Source of the DNA: Pontederia crassipes
Taxonomy: Eukaryota; Streptophyta; Magnoliopsida; Commelinales; Pontederiaceae
Direction of reading: 5' to 3'
Length of the DNA: 64,000 nt
NCBI GenBank assembly: GCA_030549335.1
Contig: CM060191.1
Span: 1,059,001 to 1,123,000, forward strand
Shown here one piece after another: positions 24,401 to 36,240 of the stretch (positions are counted from its first letter, which is position 1; each line of letters begins with the position of its first letter). Made by a program: the position numbers and the translations under genes. The notes beneath the pieces were generated by a model. That model was not told the origin of the DNA. It did no database searches and was given only the letters and a program-made list of their open reading frames with translations.

Positions 24401-27400
24401 GTTATAGAAGAACTTCCATCCCACGGAAGAACATATATTCTGTTATTTTGTCAGCAAACAGTGTTGCACGAACAAATAATTCCGTGCAAATATGAGTAGA
24501 AAAGAGTAATATTTTTATATAAAATTAGTTAGCTTATATGTGTTGCATATCAATACAATAAATCTCCTATCTTACGAAGTATCACTGAACAATCTCTGTG
24601 TATTCTTTTTTTATGGTGACAGCCATCTGCAACTGATTAAGTTAATCTTTCATGCAAAGCATACAACTCAATCCTCAGATTTTGTATCTTATTTCTCTTT
24701 CATTCGAAGAAGACCTCAGACTCTGCATGGTCCATCCACTAAATATCTTTCCATCCTCTCACTTATATTTCTGCTCATTGTGCTCTTTCAGCATTGAGAA
24801 CAATCAATTGATATAATATTTTTCAGGGTAATTTTTATGGGTTTTTTTAAAACATATTTATAATTTATAAGGAACCAATTTTCATACATTTAACATAAAA
24901 GCCATGTTATCTGTGCCTGAAAAAGATAAGCTTTGGAATTGATAACAAGAAGAAAAAAGAGTTAATTGTGCACTAACTAACGATGCATCTTAATCTACAT
25001 GGAAATATCCTCAGAACTTCGCTTTTTTTGTGAGAAGGACTAGATGTTTACTTACAATTAGTACACAAGTTTCGACCATGAGCTTACTTAAAAATGTATA
25101 TAGTTGGCAAACACAATGGCCATTGGCAAACTAGATGTTTACCTACATCTAGTAAACATAAGTATATCACATTCAAAAGTTTAATGATTCTATATTCGAT
25201 CCTCATTTCAGAAGCATGTTGACCGTATTTTATAGTGTCTGTTTGTTTGAATGAACTGAGGGTAAGAAAATAGGGATTTGGAGAAAGATAAGCAAATAAA
25301 GTTAGTAGTTACAATATCAAAATCAACATTCTCCCAAAAGATAACAAAATAAACAAATATGAAGCAATTGACAGTTATTGAATAGAATAAGTGATTTTAT
25401 GTACCAGTCTTCGCATTAGGCGTTCAAAGCACCAAAAAGCATCTGCCTCATTTTCAACAACAATTATAATTGGTGAACAAAGATCACTCATTCCTGCACA
25501 TAAACCAACAGTAGAAGCATTGTGAATAGCTTATGTCACAGTAATTGTAGTGTATCAGGTACTAAATTTTATTATCTTCATCATATTCACCTTGGCAATA
25601 TCCAATATCTTTGTCTATCCAGGAATACACCGCAAGGATATCCCATAACCTTGCTTGATTCTCTGAGCTTTCATAGTATACAAGCGTCCGGTCTGTACGG
25701 GCTACATCTAGACCTGTTTACATGATAAAGTACCAGCATGAACATTCAAGAAATCGTGGACCTTTAAGATAACCATGTAATATTTAATTACTACAACCAG
25801 AAAGCAAATAGTTTTGATACATGACAAGGATAGATATGTTAATCAAATAATGTTTAATGAAAATCACCATTGGAATATTATATTTTCAGTCATCATTGAA
25901 CCTACAAATTTTCATGCTAAGTCAACAAGTCATAAACCTTGTGAGTGTTTAATGAAAATCACCAGTTGGGAGATTATGTTTTTAGTCCTCATTGAACCTA
26001 CAAATTTTGATGCTAAGTCAACAAGTCATAAACCTTGTGAGCGTTTAATGAAAATCACCAGTTGGGAGATTATGTTTTCAGTCCTCATTGAACCTACAAA
26101 TTTTCATGCTAAGTCAACAAGTCATAAACCTTGTGAACGACAACCTCTCATGAGATGAAAGCAAAATGGAAATGTGGTGTGAATGAGACTATGATGACAA
26201 GCTGCATTTTGTGCTAAAGCTGAACTGGAGACATAAAATATCTGGAGATTAGTGTCTTACCAATCTGATGTAAGGTGAGCTTCCACTGAATGATATCTTT
26301 GTCCAGAATTACATTATCAGTTCGCTGCTCTACTGGCGAACTTCCATTGTTGTCTTCCTTGGAACCATTATTATTTGTTGGATCCTCAATAGGATGGCCG
26401 TCTTCAGAAATAATAGGTGCTGTAATTATTCGCCCACTGCCAACAGTCTTCTCCATCTCTTGGCATTTCGCCTTTAATGTTGCATACTCTGACCTGTCAA
26501 AAGAGGCTCAGATAATAGATTGTTTTAATCAATATCAGTTGTATCAGAAAACACAAGGAAGCAATATCACTGACTGAAAAATGTTACCTCTCAATGTGGA
26601 TGAAGAAACAAATTATTAGTAGGGAAACAAACACATGTTTGCATTAGCTTTGTCACATTTAAAAAGAATTCAATACAAAGTTTACCTTCGTTGTTGTCTT
26701 AATTGACTTCGCTCGTCAAAAGTACTATTGGGATCATAACATCCAAGCAAAAACTCCCAAACTACTCCTTTGATTGTAGGATGGACACCCTAAGCATCAA
26801 AGTTCATTCTTCCTCAGATTTAAATGCATTGATTGCATTAAGAAAATCAAATATTATTAGTATCTGTCATATATGAAAATACAGCAGTCATGTTTGAATT
26901 ATTAAGAAGTACACTATGTTCTGCTCAGCTTGGGTGCAAGCAGAAGTTAAAATCGAGCAATCTGGTAAAGTTTAAGCGACCATAAAGATAAAAAAAAACA
27001 TGTAGTGTAGAGGAAGAATTCAGTAGCACGATGTTTAATTATATATGATCAAACTTGATATGATTACCAACCAACTTGTGACAGAGTTTGGCAGCCTTCA
27101 CGGCCTTGCTGGGAACAAGAAAAGTCATATGGCATTAATTTTCCTAGAAAATATTATATGAATCCAATCAATGCTTTCGATCATATTTCACCAGAACACA
27201 TGAAGGCGCCGCTGGATGTGTTATGTCCACATATACTGAAAAGATGATGACTCAGGTACATGAGATGATAGAATACCACTTTGTATTAGATAGTGGCTGG
27301 TTAATTAAATAGTGGGTAGTTAGAAGATACCACTTTGTCTTAGTTAGTGGCTGGTTAAGAAAATAGTGGATAGTTAGTTATATTTGTAGCTTTGTTATAG

Positions 27401-30400
27401 TTATTGTAACTACCTTTGCATGTAATAAATACATGCATGGGTTTTAGAGTTAGGAGAGCCTTGGAAATGTGTTGATCAATTATGTAATAGGAGTTTGGTC
27501 CACTCCATATGGAATTATGGAGATTTGTCATCTCAAATTGACAAGTTATTAGTAGTAATTGTGTTTAAGATTCTTGCACTTTTACTATTAATAATAGTTA
27601 TCCTAATTTTATTTTAGTTGTATTTTCAGGAGATTATTAAGGACGTACAAAAGTTTGTAGTACACTCTTTTGGGGTGTATAGTAGACTTATTTGTTAGCA
27701 CAAATTTAACTTTATTGTTCTATTTTGCTGCAGATTGTGGATGGAGCATAATGTCTTGTATAATCAGTAGAACGCGGTGGAAGATGATAACCGCCGGATG
27801 CATTATGTCTACATATACCGAAAGATGCATTATGTCTACATAACTCCGCCTATGTTTTATAGCCGGTCCCAAGCCCGGATAAAGGAGGAGGATTGTGTTA
27901 GGCCCCGACAGCCAACGTAAAACCCTGTCGAATCTTATGAACATGGATCAACGAATAAAACGTATGATCCATGTAGCCGACCCCACCTAGTGGGATAAGG
28001 CTTTGTTGTTGTTGTATACCGAAAGATGATCAATCAGGTACAGGAAATTATTAGGGACGTACAGAAGTTTATAGTACACTTTTTTGGTGTGTATTAGAGA
28101 CTTATTTTTTAGCACAAATATAACCCTATTGTTCTATCTTGCTGTGGACTGTGGTGCACAATGTCTTGTATAATCAGTAAAAAGTAGTGGAAGATGATAA
28201 CAGCCTGGATCTAGTTTGCATACTTTGAGACTTATGCATTCAAAAGATAAACACTTAAGCTCACTAAGACATCTTTCAATCTTTTTTTAAGATATCTATT
28301 GAAATTTGCAGGTAAAATGTGAATTAAAAGTCACATGTGTAACATCAAGGAGAGTACAGCAAATATAAACTTTTGAGTACCCATCAGATGTGCCTATTCC
28401 AGTAAAATGAGCATACAAAAAATGCTTAATGATTTTCCACATGCTAATTCAATCAAACATTAACTGTCCTGCATATGCATTAGATATTTGTTTTTTAAGA
28501 GTGTCTCACGTACATCTGGTTATATATTCTAGTTGCATACTTTGAGATTTATGCATTCAAAAGACAAACATTTAGGCTCATTAAGATATCTTTCAAGCTT
28601 TTTCGAAAAAATCTATTGAAATTTGCAGGTAAAATGTGACATTAAAAGTCACTTATATAACACCAAGAAGCGTACAACAAATATAGTAATTTTTTAATAC
28701 CTTCAAATGTGACTATTCCAGTAAGATAAACATATAGAAAATGCTTAATGATCTTGCACATGCTAATTCAATCAAACATTAACTATCCTGCATATGCATT
28801 GGATAATGGCCTTTTTACAGCCTCTCACGTATATATGGTCATGTATTCATTCATGTGTGAATAAGAGAAGTGTTTATCATGAAAAAGTACCATGGTTTTG
28901 TTTTTGACTCCTTACTTACCCCCCTTTGCATTCTTCTGAGCACTTTAGCTATGTCCAAGTGGCCATCTTCAGAGAATGATGCATGCCATCTTCTTGCACT
29001 AAGCGTTTTCCCAGGCTGATAAAGAATCAAACAGATATGAATCATACAACATAAATAGACAATATCAACTTTTTAAGGAAGTTGAACTTGATTGTCATAA
29101 TAATTACGTGTACTATTTAGAATAGCTTTTTTTTTAATGAATAGCTTTGTAGTAAACCACTGTTCTAATATGACATTGCATAATGACAAGAAGCATGATG
29201 CTAAATCATCCAAATTTGATCTTTTAGGTGGCGTTTGGTTGTGGGTTAATGGACGGATTACGTAGATATTCCGCGGGTTATAACCAAACGCACCATTTAA
29301 TCCATGAAAAGTACAAAGGGTAGAGTTGCCATTTTGAAAAAAGTTAATCTCGCAAATAGTGAAAAAAAGAGTGTTAACATATTCTTCATATCACGTGGAA
29401 TAGAAGTAATCCGGCGCACACTTCAAAAATTGACTAATCTACTGGATTATACCTGCTAACCCGATGCAAACTTAACCCCCAACCAAACGGTGCCTTAGGT
29501 TCTCAAAAAATCTTAGTGACCAAAGAAAGATGGCATTTACCTTGAGAAACTTGTGAATTTGAGGACAATCTTTGAGGCCAAAAGCCTATATTTCTTTTTA
29601 AAAGGTAAAATAAAGTCCATAAGCTTTAGAAGGGATGAAAAAAATAACTTTCAATTAAAATAAAGTCCATAAGTTTTAGAAGGGACTAAAACTAAGTTCC
29701 AGGAAAAAACTTCTTTCCCTTTGTTTTATTTGTGAAAGATATCAATTAAAAACAATATCTTAATTATTTTATATACAAGTGGAAAATATTTTCCAGAAGT
29801 TATATAAGCTCTTACTCAATCCACAATATTTTCTGTAAATCAAGATTTGCCTTGTCATCAAACACAAAACACATATACACACATAGAGATGCAATCGAGT
29901 TTCATGTCAACACAGCCTTAATTCACACTGCATACGTAATTGTTTGTACTTGTACATTCCCACCTTTTCCCATTATGATTGGATGGTTACAATACTTGGC
30001 TAGCCAACCTCTGCACCCTCAAAAAAGCAAAAAAATATTCGAACATTGAGAAGATAAATTGTGTCGTTCAAACTGCATGCAACTGGATATCCAAATATGC
30101 AACCTAATTTGTGAATTAAAAAAAAAATCAGGATGATAAGTGCTACAGCTTAAAAAGAAATCATGAAAATGGCAATTAGAACAAAAACTTAAAAGGCAGC
30201 TTTTTGGGATGGCACATTAAATGGAGAAGGCCCTCTCCCACTATAAATCTAAAACTGCAGAGATATTTAATGACATTACACAAAAGACAAAATCCAGTAT
30301 TCAACGAAAGGAACAAATAGTAATGTCCAATCCAAATCTCGTTGCAAACAATCAAGGTCGACAAATTTGATCCCACAAATGTAAATATATGAACATGTGG

Positions 30401-30429
30401 ATAGAATATGCATATTATATCGATCGATC

Positions 30430-30463
<34 letters not shown>

Positions 30464-30573
30464 CTGGGCTTGAATCGGGAGGCGGGGGCGTCGTCCTTGC
30501 ACTCGGGCCTGATGGGGTAGAAGGCGTCGGGCTCCCCCCAGTCCTCGGGCACCGACACGCAGCAGCTAAACAT
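21471..30573 (-). CDS. Rab GTPase-activating protein, TBC domain (GYP1/TBC1D15-like)
   Basis: Accelerates GTP hydrolysis by Rab GTPases in membrane traffic; the target Rab cannot be read from sequence. Minus-strand exons: 30573-30463, 29015-28920, 26789-26686, 26493-26261, 25713-25591, 25493-25405, 23229-23124, 22270-22173, 21998-21750, 21658-21575, 21485-21471; 1308 nt, 435 aa, all phases consistent. The TBC domain starts near residue 69 (GVHPTIKGVVWEFLLGCYDP). The Arg finger is I181-x-x-D184-x-x-R187 (IGLDVARTDR) and the Gln finger is Y220-C-Q222-G (DIGYCQGMSDLCSP), so it should be catalytically competent. A Ser/Asn-rich insert (about 115-170) splits the N-terminal part of the domain. A probable 5'-UTR intron runs from about 30784 (GAG|GTACGTACC) to about 30594 (CAACAG|GAGAAG). 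Exon 1 ends AGG|GTCTCTCTC, a donor made by a CT microsatellite. Introns hold two SINE-like copies, a MITE and tandem duplications. Confidence 0.93.
22603..22843 (+). mobile_element. TTG-tailed SINE-like element, copy 1 (long form)
   Basis: Starts AACTCCGCCTGTG and ends GGGATAAGGCTTTGTTGTTG.. It is flanked by a perfect 17-bp target duplication, GTTCAAATGCATAATAT, at 22586-22602 and 22844-22860. It is about 58 bp longer than the other copies: the extra piece follows CAACGAATAT. One frame across the 3' part reads [19 protein letters not shown], which resembles the reverse-transcriptase C-terminus of plant RTE-type LINEs as I remember it. It lies in intron 7 of the TBC gene, opposite to the gene strand. 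Confidence 0.85.
25851..26137. repeat. three-unit ~96-bp tandem repeat in a TBC-gene intron
   Basis: Units start with (T/C)GTTTAATGAAAATCACC at 25851, 25946 and 26042 and end with AAGTCATAAACCTTGTGA. Units 2 and 3 are nearly identical and unit 1 is slightly more diverged. It lies in intron 4 of the TBC gene. It happens to keep one frame open on the + strand, but nothing suggests it is translated. Confidence 0.9.
27629..28204. repeat. ~165-bp direct duplication flanking a SINE-like copy
   Basis: Segment about 27629-27794 (from AGGAGATTATTAAGGACGTA to GAAGATGATAACCGCC) recurs at about 28040-28204 (AGGAAATTATTAGGGACGTA to GAAGATGATAACAGCC) with scattered substitutions. The interval between contains SINE-like copy 2 and doubled ATACCGAAAGATG motifs. 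Intron 2 of the TBC gene. Confidence 0.8.
27842..28015 (+). mobile_element. TTG-tailed SINE-like element, copy 2 (short form)
   Basis: Starts AACTCCGCCTATG and ends AAGGCTTTGTTGTTGTTGT. It lacks the about 58-bp internal piece of copy 1 and has its own variant at that junction (AACGAATAAAACGTATGATCC). It lies in intron 2 of the TBC gene, opposite to the gene strand. TATACCGAAAGATG occurs both before and after it, but no clean target duplication was found. Confidence 0.85.
28216..28850. repeat. ~318-bp tandem duplication in TBC-gene intron 2
   Basis: Two head-to-tail units begin TTGCATACTTTGAGA at about 28216 and 28534. They share long blocks such as ATTGAAATTTGCAGGTAAAA, GCTAATTCAATCAAACATTA and CCTGCATATGCATT through to CTCACGTA. 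The divergence suggests an old duplication. The second unit ends about 70 bp from exon 2. Confidence 0.9.
29227..29494. mobile_element. Tourist-type (PIF/Harbinger) MITE
   Basis: 268 bp. The left end GGTGGCGTTTGGTTGTGGGT and the reverse complement of the right end GGCACCGTTTGGTTGGGGGT form terminal inverted repeats. The element is flanked by TTA on both sides (29224-29226 and 29495-29497), the standard target duplication of this superfamily. It has no coding capacity and lies in intron 1 of the TBC gene. Confidence 0.85.
30429..30460. repeat. (GA)n microsatellite at the TBC exon 1 donor
   Basis: On the gene strand this is (CT)n beginning two bases after the GT of intron 1, so the donor reads AGG|GTCTCTCTC. 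A second (GA)n tract lies at about 31087-31113, upstream of the start codon. Confidence 0.9.
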
Positions 30574-31082
30574 TTTTCACCTTCTTCTTCTCCTGTTGCC
30601 GCTCCTTCGAAGGAATTAAATCGAGAAAACCTTCTAATCTACCGATCAATCGGCCTTCTGCTTCCCCTTCACCACCAGCAGCAGCAACACATGACGGGAA
30701 CAGCAATTGGATCTTATTACAAACAGAACAAATCAAAACAGAAAGATGGAACGAAAAATCGGATAGGAGGGAATTGGTACGTACCTCTGAAGACGGGGAG
30801 CGGAAGGATCGTTGACGGTGGGATTCTGTAGGATTGGAAGAAGGAGAAGAAGAGGAGGAGGGCTAAAAGGCACCTCCTTTTTCTCTCTCCTTTGATCGCT
30901 TCACCTACTAATTTTGGGGGTAGACAACGTTGGCACGAAAGATTTGGGATGAAAGGGATCCCGACTTGTTTTGGTAAAATGTTTCTAAATTTGGGGAATG
31001 GAGGAGGAGAACGATCATGGAAGGGGGAAGAAATAGAGAGAGATTTACGTCGTGTTTCCTTTCAGGGGGTGGAGAGAGAATG

Positions 31083-31113
<31 letters not shown>

Positions 31114-31139
31114 GGCAACGGCTCTTTTCTTGGTTCATT

Positions 31140-33930
31140 GCGTTTCTTTTCTTTTATTAACTTTTCGTGGGAAAATAAAAAAATTAATAGTTAAATTTTC
31201 TTTGATCCAAAAATATTTTATTTATTAATTAAATGATAATATTGCCACTCAGTTTTTATGAGTTAAATAAATAAAATACTATTTTTAATGATTTAACTAT
31301 GATTATGTTTTCTTGCTTAATTCATTAAGTTAAGGAAATAATTATTGTAATTGTTGTTTTACATGTTTTTGGACCGTGACATTTGATTTGTAATTGTAGT
31401 CGTTTTGATAAAAAGAGCAAAAAAAAAAAAAAAGAAGAGTGCTGATTCATTTCGTACTATATCTAATGGATATTAAACTTAATCGCGGCAAAATAAATGC
31501 ATCTTCTCTCATTTTAATGGTTGTGATCTGCGATCGAATGCGAAGCTAATCTTATCCTTAATGGATCCAAATACCAATGGACAAGGGGAACGTGACATAT
31601 CTCATTAAATATAGTGCAACATAAGCCCGTATTTGATGTGATTATTAGTTGTGATAATAATTGTGATCACGATTGAATTTATTAATTAAGTTATTAATAT
31701 ATATATATATGATTTCTTTTGCGCTACACATATTTGTTTGTTTTTGTTGCAAATAAAACACTGAATATAAATGAACAATCAAACAATGAACAAGAAAAAA
31801 AGATGAACAAATAAATTTTTTTTTAATCAAGAATAAAAGAGAAACATTCACGACAAAAGAGATCGTCGTTAAAAAAAATTTTACTAATCCGTTTCTGTCA
31901 TAAATTTTTATTTTCTTTTTCATAATTTTAAATATAAAGTATATAATTCAAGATACATTAATAATTTTAATCGTCATAGTAATTCAATGACTCTACGCCA
32001 ACTCTTAGTAGACTAAAAAAAACTTAGTCGACGATTAATAATTATTAGCCCAATTTGACCATAATACAAAATAGTGCACTAAATGAAAGTGGTGGAGAGA
32101 TCCATTTAAATGAGTGTCATTTTCCTTTCTAGGACCAACTAAATGGTGCGCTGCATTATTTTTTTTTCAATTTATAAGTTAGTATATGGTGGTTAAATTG
32201 TGTCGATATTACCTCCCTTTGTTTTTAAAATAGAATTATATTTTTATTTTTTGTGTGGTATGATGGTCCTCGTATGAAGTGATATGAACTCGAGTTTGGT
32301 GCATGGATGAGACCTTTGACTAGACTAATGGAGGAATGGAATGAAGTGATGTGATGAATGATGGGTGGTGTAATGAGTGATGGGTGAGGTGACGTGATGT
32401 GTTATTAGAAAGTTGATGTTTAGATAATAAATTATATAAAATGTGGGATAGAGTAATGAATGTTTTATTTATGTAAAAGTCATTTTTATCCTTTTATTAT
32501 ATATTTAAAGTATTTATAATCATTAATTAGGGGTGAGCATGAACTAAGACGAGTTGGTCACCCTCGCTCGCACCGGCTCAAATTTTTCAAACTTTTTTCG
32601 ACCCAATGAATAATTGGTCAGGATCGGATCTTATTACTTTGACACTCGACCGAGTCGGGTCGGGACCGAATCCAAGTTTTACGTCCCGCCCGGTTGAATA
32701 TAGTATATTAATATTAAATTATTTTTAAATAGTATATTTTATATTTATTTTGAATAAAATTTTATATTTACTAAAAAGTTTTATTTAATAAAAAATTATA
32801 GATAAAATATGTATTTATATTAGAAAGAGATCGTGTGAGAGATGGTGGTTTAATTTGGTAAGAAGAGAAATAATTTAATTTGGTAATAAAAAAGGGAAAG
32901 AGATTAATTTGATTTAAAATAATTTATCTATTTCATCAATTTGGTGGAATGAAAAATGTGATGTTTAAAGGACTTAACTATTCCACCACACCCCTCTTAA
33001 CTTAAATAAAAAATGTAACCATGTAACTAATTTCATTTTCTCATATTCCACCACACACTTTCATAATCCTCAATCCAAACATATCCTGAGATTAAACAAC
33101 TTTATTAATTTAATGAGTTTGGCAAAACTTAATTGATTAAGCTCAATTTATCCAATATATGTTGACGTTTGACCAAAATAGTTGGGAACTCCGGGCATTT
33201 TTTTCCAATCTAATAGATATTAATAGATAGATTTGCTAACGGACAATACGAGCAAGCTTGTCAATATTTTTTTAAAAAAAATTCTTGTTGCATTAATAAA
33301 ATAAGATAACTAAGTTATCATTATTTTTTCCTTTAATTTTATCATCTTCTTTTTTAAAAAATATTTTTATCTTTTTCTTGTGTTCTTTAATTTTTTTCAT
33401 TAATAATAGAACAAATAAAATTTATGATAATATATTATCATGTAAACTTACTATTCATTATTGATGTACACTAAATAAGTAGTAATGCTATTAATATATC
33501 AATGTCAGATTATCCAATTGTTTTTTAATTAATGGACGATCTTGTTCATTTTCATATTGGGTGGGATAACTAACGGATTATATTATTACCACCACTGATA
33601 ATAGGGTGAATAAGGTCTTATGTAATTATAGTCCTAGGGTCTATTTAGTTTAAAGTTCATTGAGGTATGAAAAAAAAAGGAGGAAAATGTTGAGAAGGCA
33701 ACAGAGGAGAATGATGTTGAATAATTAAAACTAAGAAAATAGAATTAATATTAAATTATTATTTTATCCTCTATATGTATATCTATATGTTTAGTTTATA
33801 TAGATAAATATAAAATGTGTTACATAAGTATTTTTCATCATTTTCCATCTTGATTGAGAGTTGAAAGAAAAAGGGTATTGGAAAAAAATTGATAGCTAAA
33901 TAGACATAGCGATCCTCTCTATACTTATTA
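31140..33930. other. AT-rich intergenic DNA
   Basis: No gene was recognised. A patch at about 32530-32700 (TAGGGGTGAGCATGAAC.. with CGAGTCGGGTCGGGACCG) resembles the end of a plant hAT-like MITE, but no partner end was established. A region near 32930-33090 rich in CCACCACAC may be another decayed element. Confidence 0.5.
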
Positions 33931-33938
33931 GATAAAAG

Positions 33939-34835
33939 TAATGTTATTAAAATCGGACCGGACTGATCGATTCGATCGGTTCAATCATGAACCGACACTT
34001 GACCCGATCCGGATAGACTTTAAAACCAATCACAAATCGGTAAAAGTCCGGTTGAACCGAAAATAACCGGCAACCAGTGAATCGGTAAAAAAAATCGGGT
34101 CAACACTAAATTTGGAAAAAATAAGTTAAAATCGAAAGTATGAATGAGGGAATGTAGTAACTGGATTAAAATTAAAAATGGAAATGTAAACATAAATGTA
34201 GGAAGATAATTAATAGGTGGAATAAAACAAATTTGAAAGTGGAGAAATAAAGAAGTCATGAATAACGGCATGATGCAAAAATAATATACTTGATAATTAA
34301 TGGGTAGAAGAAAACAATTTGAAGTGAAAAAAAATAAATATAATAAAGCAATTAGTAAGCATTAGTTTTTTAATATAATAAATAATTTGAAAAAGAAGCC
34401 TAATTAAATTATAAATAAAGAAAGAAGGAAAGATAGAAATAATGGAAAAAAAAATAGAAAAGGAAATAAATATGGAAAGATATAAAATTGGAGGAATAAA
34501 TGGAAATAAAAAGAAAAGAGATGAAAATAAAAAGTGAAATAGATTTAAATAAAGTAATATAACATCACTGATATTATATTAATAATAGAAAATTAATAAT
34601 AATCAACTAGGATTGGATAATTTAACTTCTTACAATATATAAAATAATATTTTTATATTAATTTATGATTATTAGCATTTTACTATTACAAAATATAATA
34701 TGTTAGTTGTTATATTTATTCAAGATTAATATAACTAATATTATTTTAATAAAATCCAATTCTTTACGGTTGAACCTGATCAAACTGGTTCAACCACGAC
34801 CCGACTGAGTGTCTGGTCCGGTCATAAAAACATTG
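33939..34835. mobile_element. hAT-type non-autonomous transposon with 8-bp target duplication
   Basis: 897 bp. The left end TAATGTTATTAAAATCGGAC and the reverse complement of the right end CAATGTTTTTATGACCGGAC form an imperfect inverted repeat (19 of 25 over 25 bp). GATAAAAG lies directly outside both ends (33931-33938 and 34836-34843); an 8-bp duplication is the hAT hallmark. The subterminal zones are rich in CGGTT/AACCG motifs. The interior is AT-rich without a transposase frame. Confidence 0.8.
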
Positions 34836-34843
34836 GATAAAAG

Positions 34844-35840
34844 GACTGCAGCGTTGAAGTTATCTCACCTTTTGGGGATGATTTTTATTTTTAAATGACG
34901 TGGACTGACTTTCAATTTGTGGACAGTACGTTTTTTAGTGTCGCACAAATTAAATCATCGATATCGTTTCTCAAACACGGAGGACTCACCATAAAAAAAA
35001 AGTTCAAGTCAACAAAACTATTGGCAAACCACTTCTCATTCAATGTTAGACTATATTGGCACTCCAATTAAACAGATTTGGTATGAAATTTCATAAACTA
35101 TTTTTGCTTTACAAGTAGGTTAGGGGATCATAGATTCAAATTGTGAGTTATATCATCTTCCACTCAGTCTATGGATGTTTTTTTTTTTGGTGCGTGTGTG
35201 TGCGTGAGGAGATGAGCACACACAGCACCTTATGACCCTCAAAGAATTACATCAACATGAAATCTATCCATCTCTAGTATTTTAGAAATCATTCACACTA
35301 TCAAATTGCGACGAATGAGATTTGCAAAACGTTCACATTTTGTACTTTGAGACCACATGTTATGTTTTTTTTTCTTGGCAAATATGTCAGCACTTATTGG
35401 CCTTAATTTGTTGTATCTTCTAGTGTTAAACTTTTTGTCTACCATGACCTCAAAATATGACATTGGCTTCACTAATAAAAAAAAATCGTAAGTTCATTAG
35501 TAAACAAATTATTCAACCCAAAATACAAATCTTATAAACAATACCCATAAAAAAGATGAAAATAAGGCCTTTACAAAATATATCGCGTAAATTTTATATT
35601 TTAAAAATATTTTTTAAATGAACGAATGATTTTTTAAAGTTAACCTATTATATCATATTAACGGAATTATTATTCTTTCTGCGAACTATTAGGTTAATTA
35701 ATCCAGCTTTATCTTATCACTCTAGCCAATCAAACATCATATTGGTTTCATTTGTTTTTTTTTTAATTAAAATGGTCGGTTGGTCAATTACTTTTTTAAT
35801 AAATGGATTCAATTTTTTGTTAATTTGGAGATCGAACGGC
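34844..35840. other. AT-rich intergenic DNA upstream of the PP2A subunit gene
   Basis: No gene or clear repeat was recognised. Composition turns GC-richer from about 35850, where the leader of the PP2A B'' gene begins. Confidence 0.5.
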
Positions 35841-36046
35841 TCAGATCGACGGTTAAAATATCCGGTTCGATCTAATTGCATCTGATTTCAGTTCCCGAGA
35901 GACGAATGGATCGGGACTCGACCTCGAACTCGTACCCATTTGCCGCTTCCATCTCTCTCCTCTCTCACCAATTGCTGTTTCCAATCTCTCTCCCTCCTGA
36001 CATATCCAACAAGCAAAGCATTCTCCACGATCCGGGTCGATCTCGA

Positions 36047-36233
36047 ATGCAGCGTAGACGATGAAGAGTCTTTGATTTGATTCTCGAGCTCGAAATCTGG
36101 TGCCCTCTCCGGCGATCGATTCGGCGACGTGGCTCTGCCGGCGATCTAGGGTTGTTTCTTTTTTCTCTTTTGCTGATTTGGTGTGCGTCGGAGATCGCCG
36201 GCGTGTTGTTGGTGTATGAGGTATTGTGGTTGA
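36047..36233 (+). promoter_or_regulatory. three short upstream ORFs in the PP2A B'' leader
   Basis: ATG CAG CGT AGA CGA TGA at 36047-36064 overlaps ATG AAG AGT CTT TGA at 36061-36075. ATG AGG TAT TGT GGT TGA at 36216-36233 ends 7 nt before the main ATG at 36241. If the leader is transcribed from about 35.9 kb, all three precede the main frame and could lower or tune translation. Confidence 0.5.
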
Positions 36234-36240
36234 GGAGGAA

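Noticed and set aside
25814..26158. 114-codon + strand frame with three repeats
   Set aside because: Arises because the 96-bp tandem repeat is a multiple of three; it lies in a TBC intron and shows no protein family.
27061..27125. Possible extra TBC exon (antisense reads KAVKAAKLCHKLV)
   Set aside because: Exons 2 and 3 join directly in phase to give the expected QRGGVHPTIKG. Adding this piece would break a conserved region.
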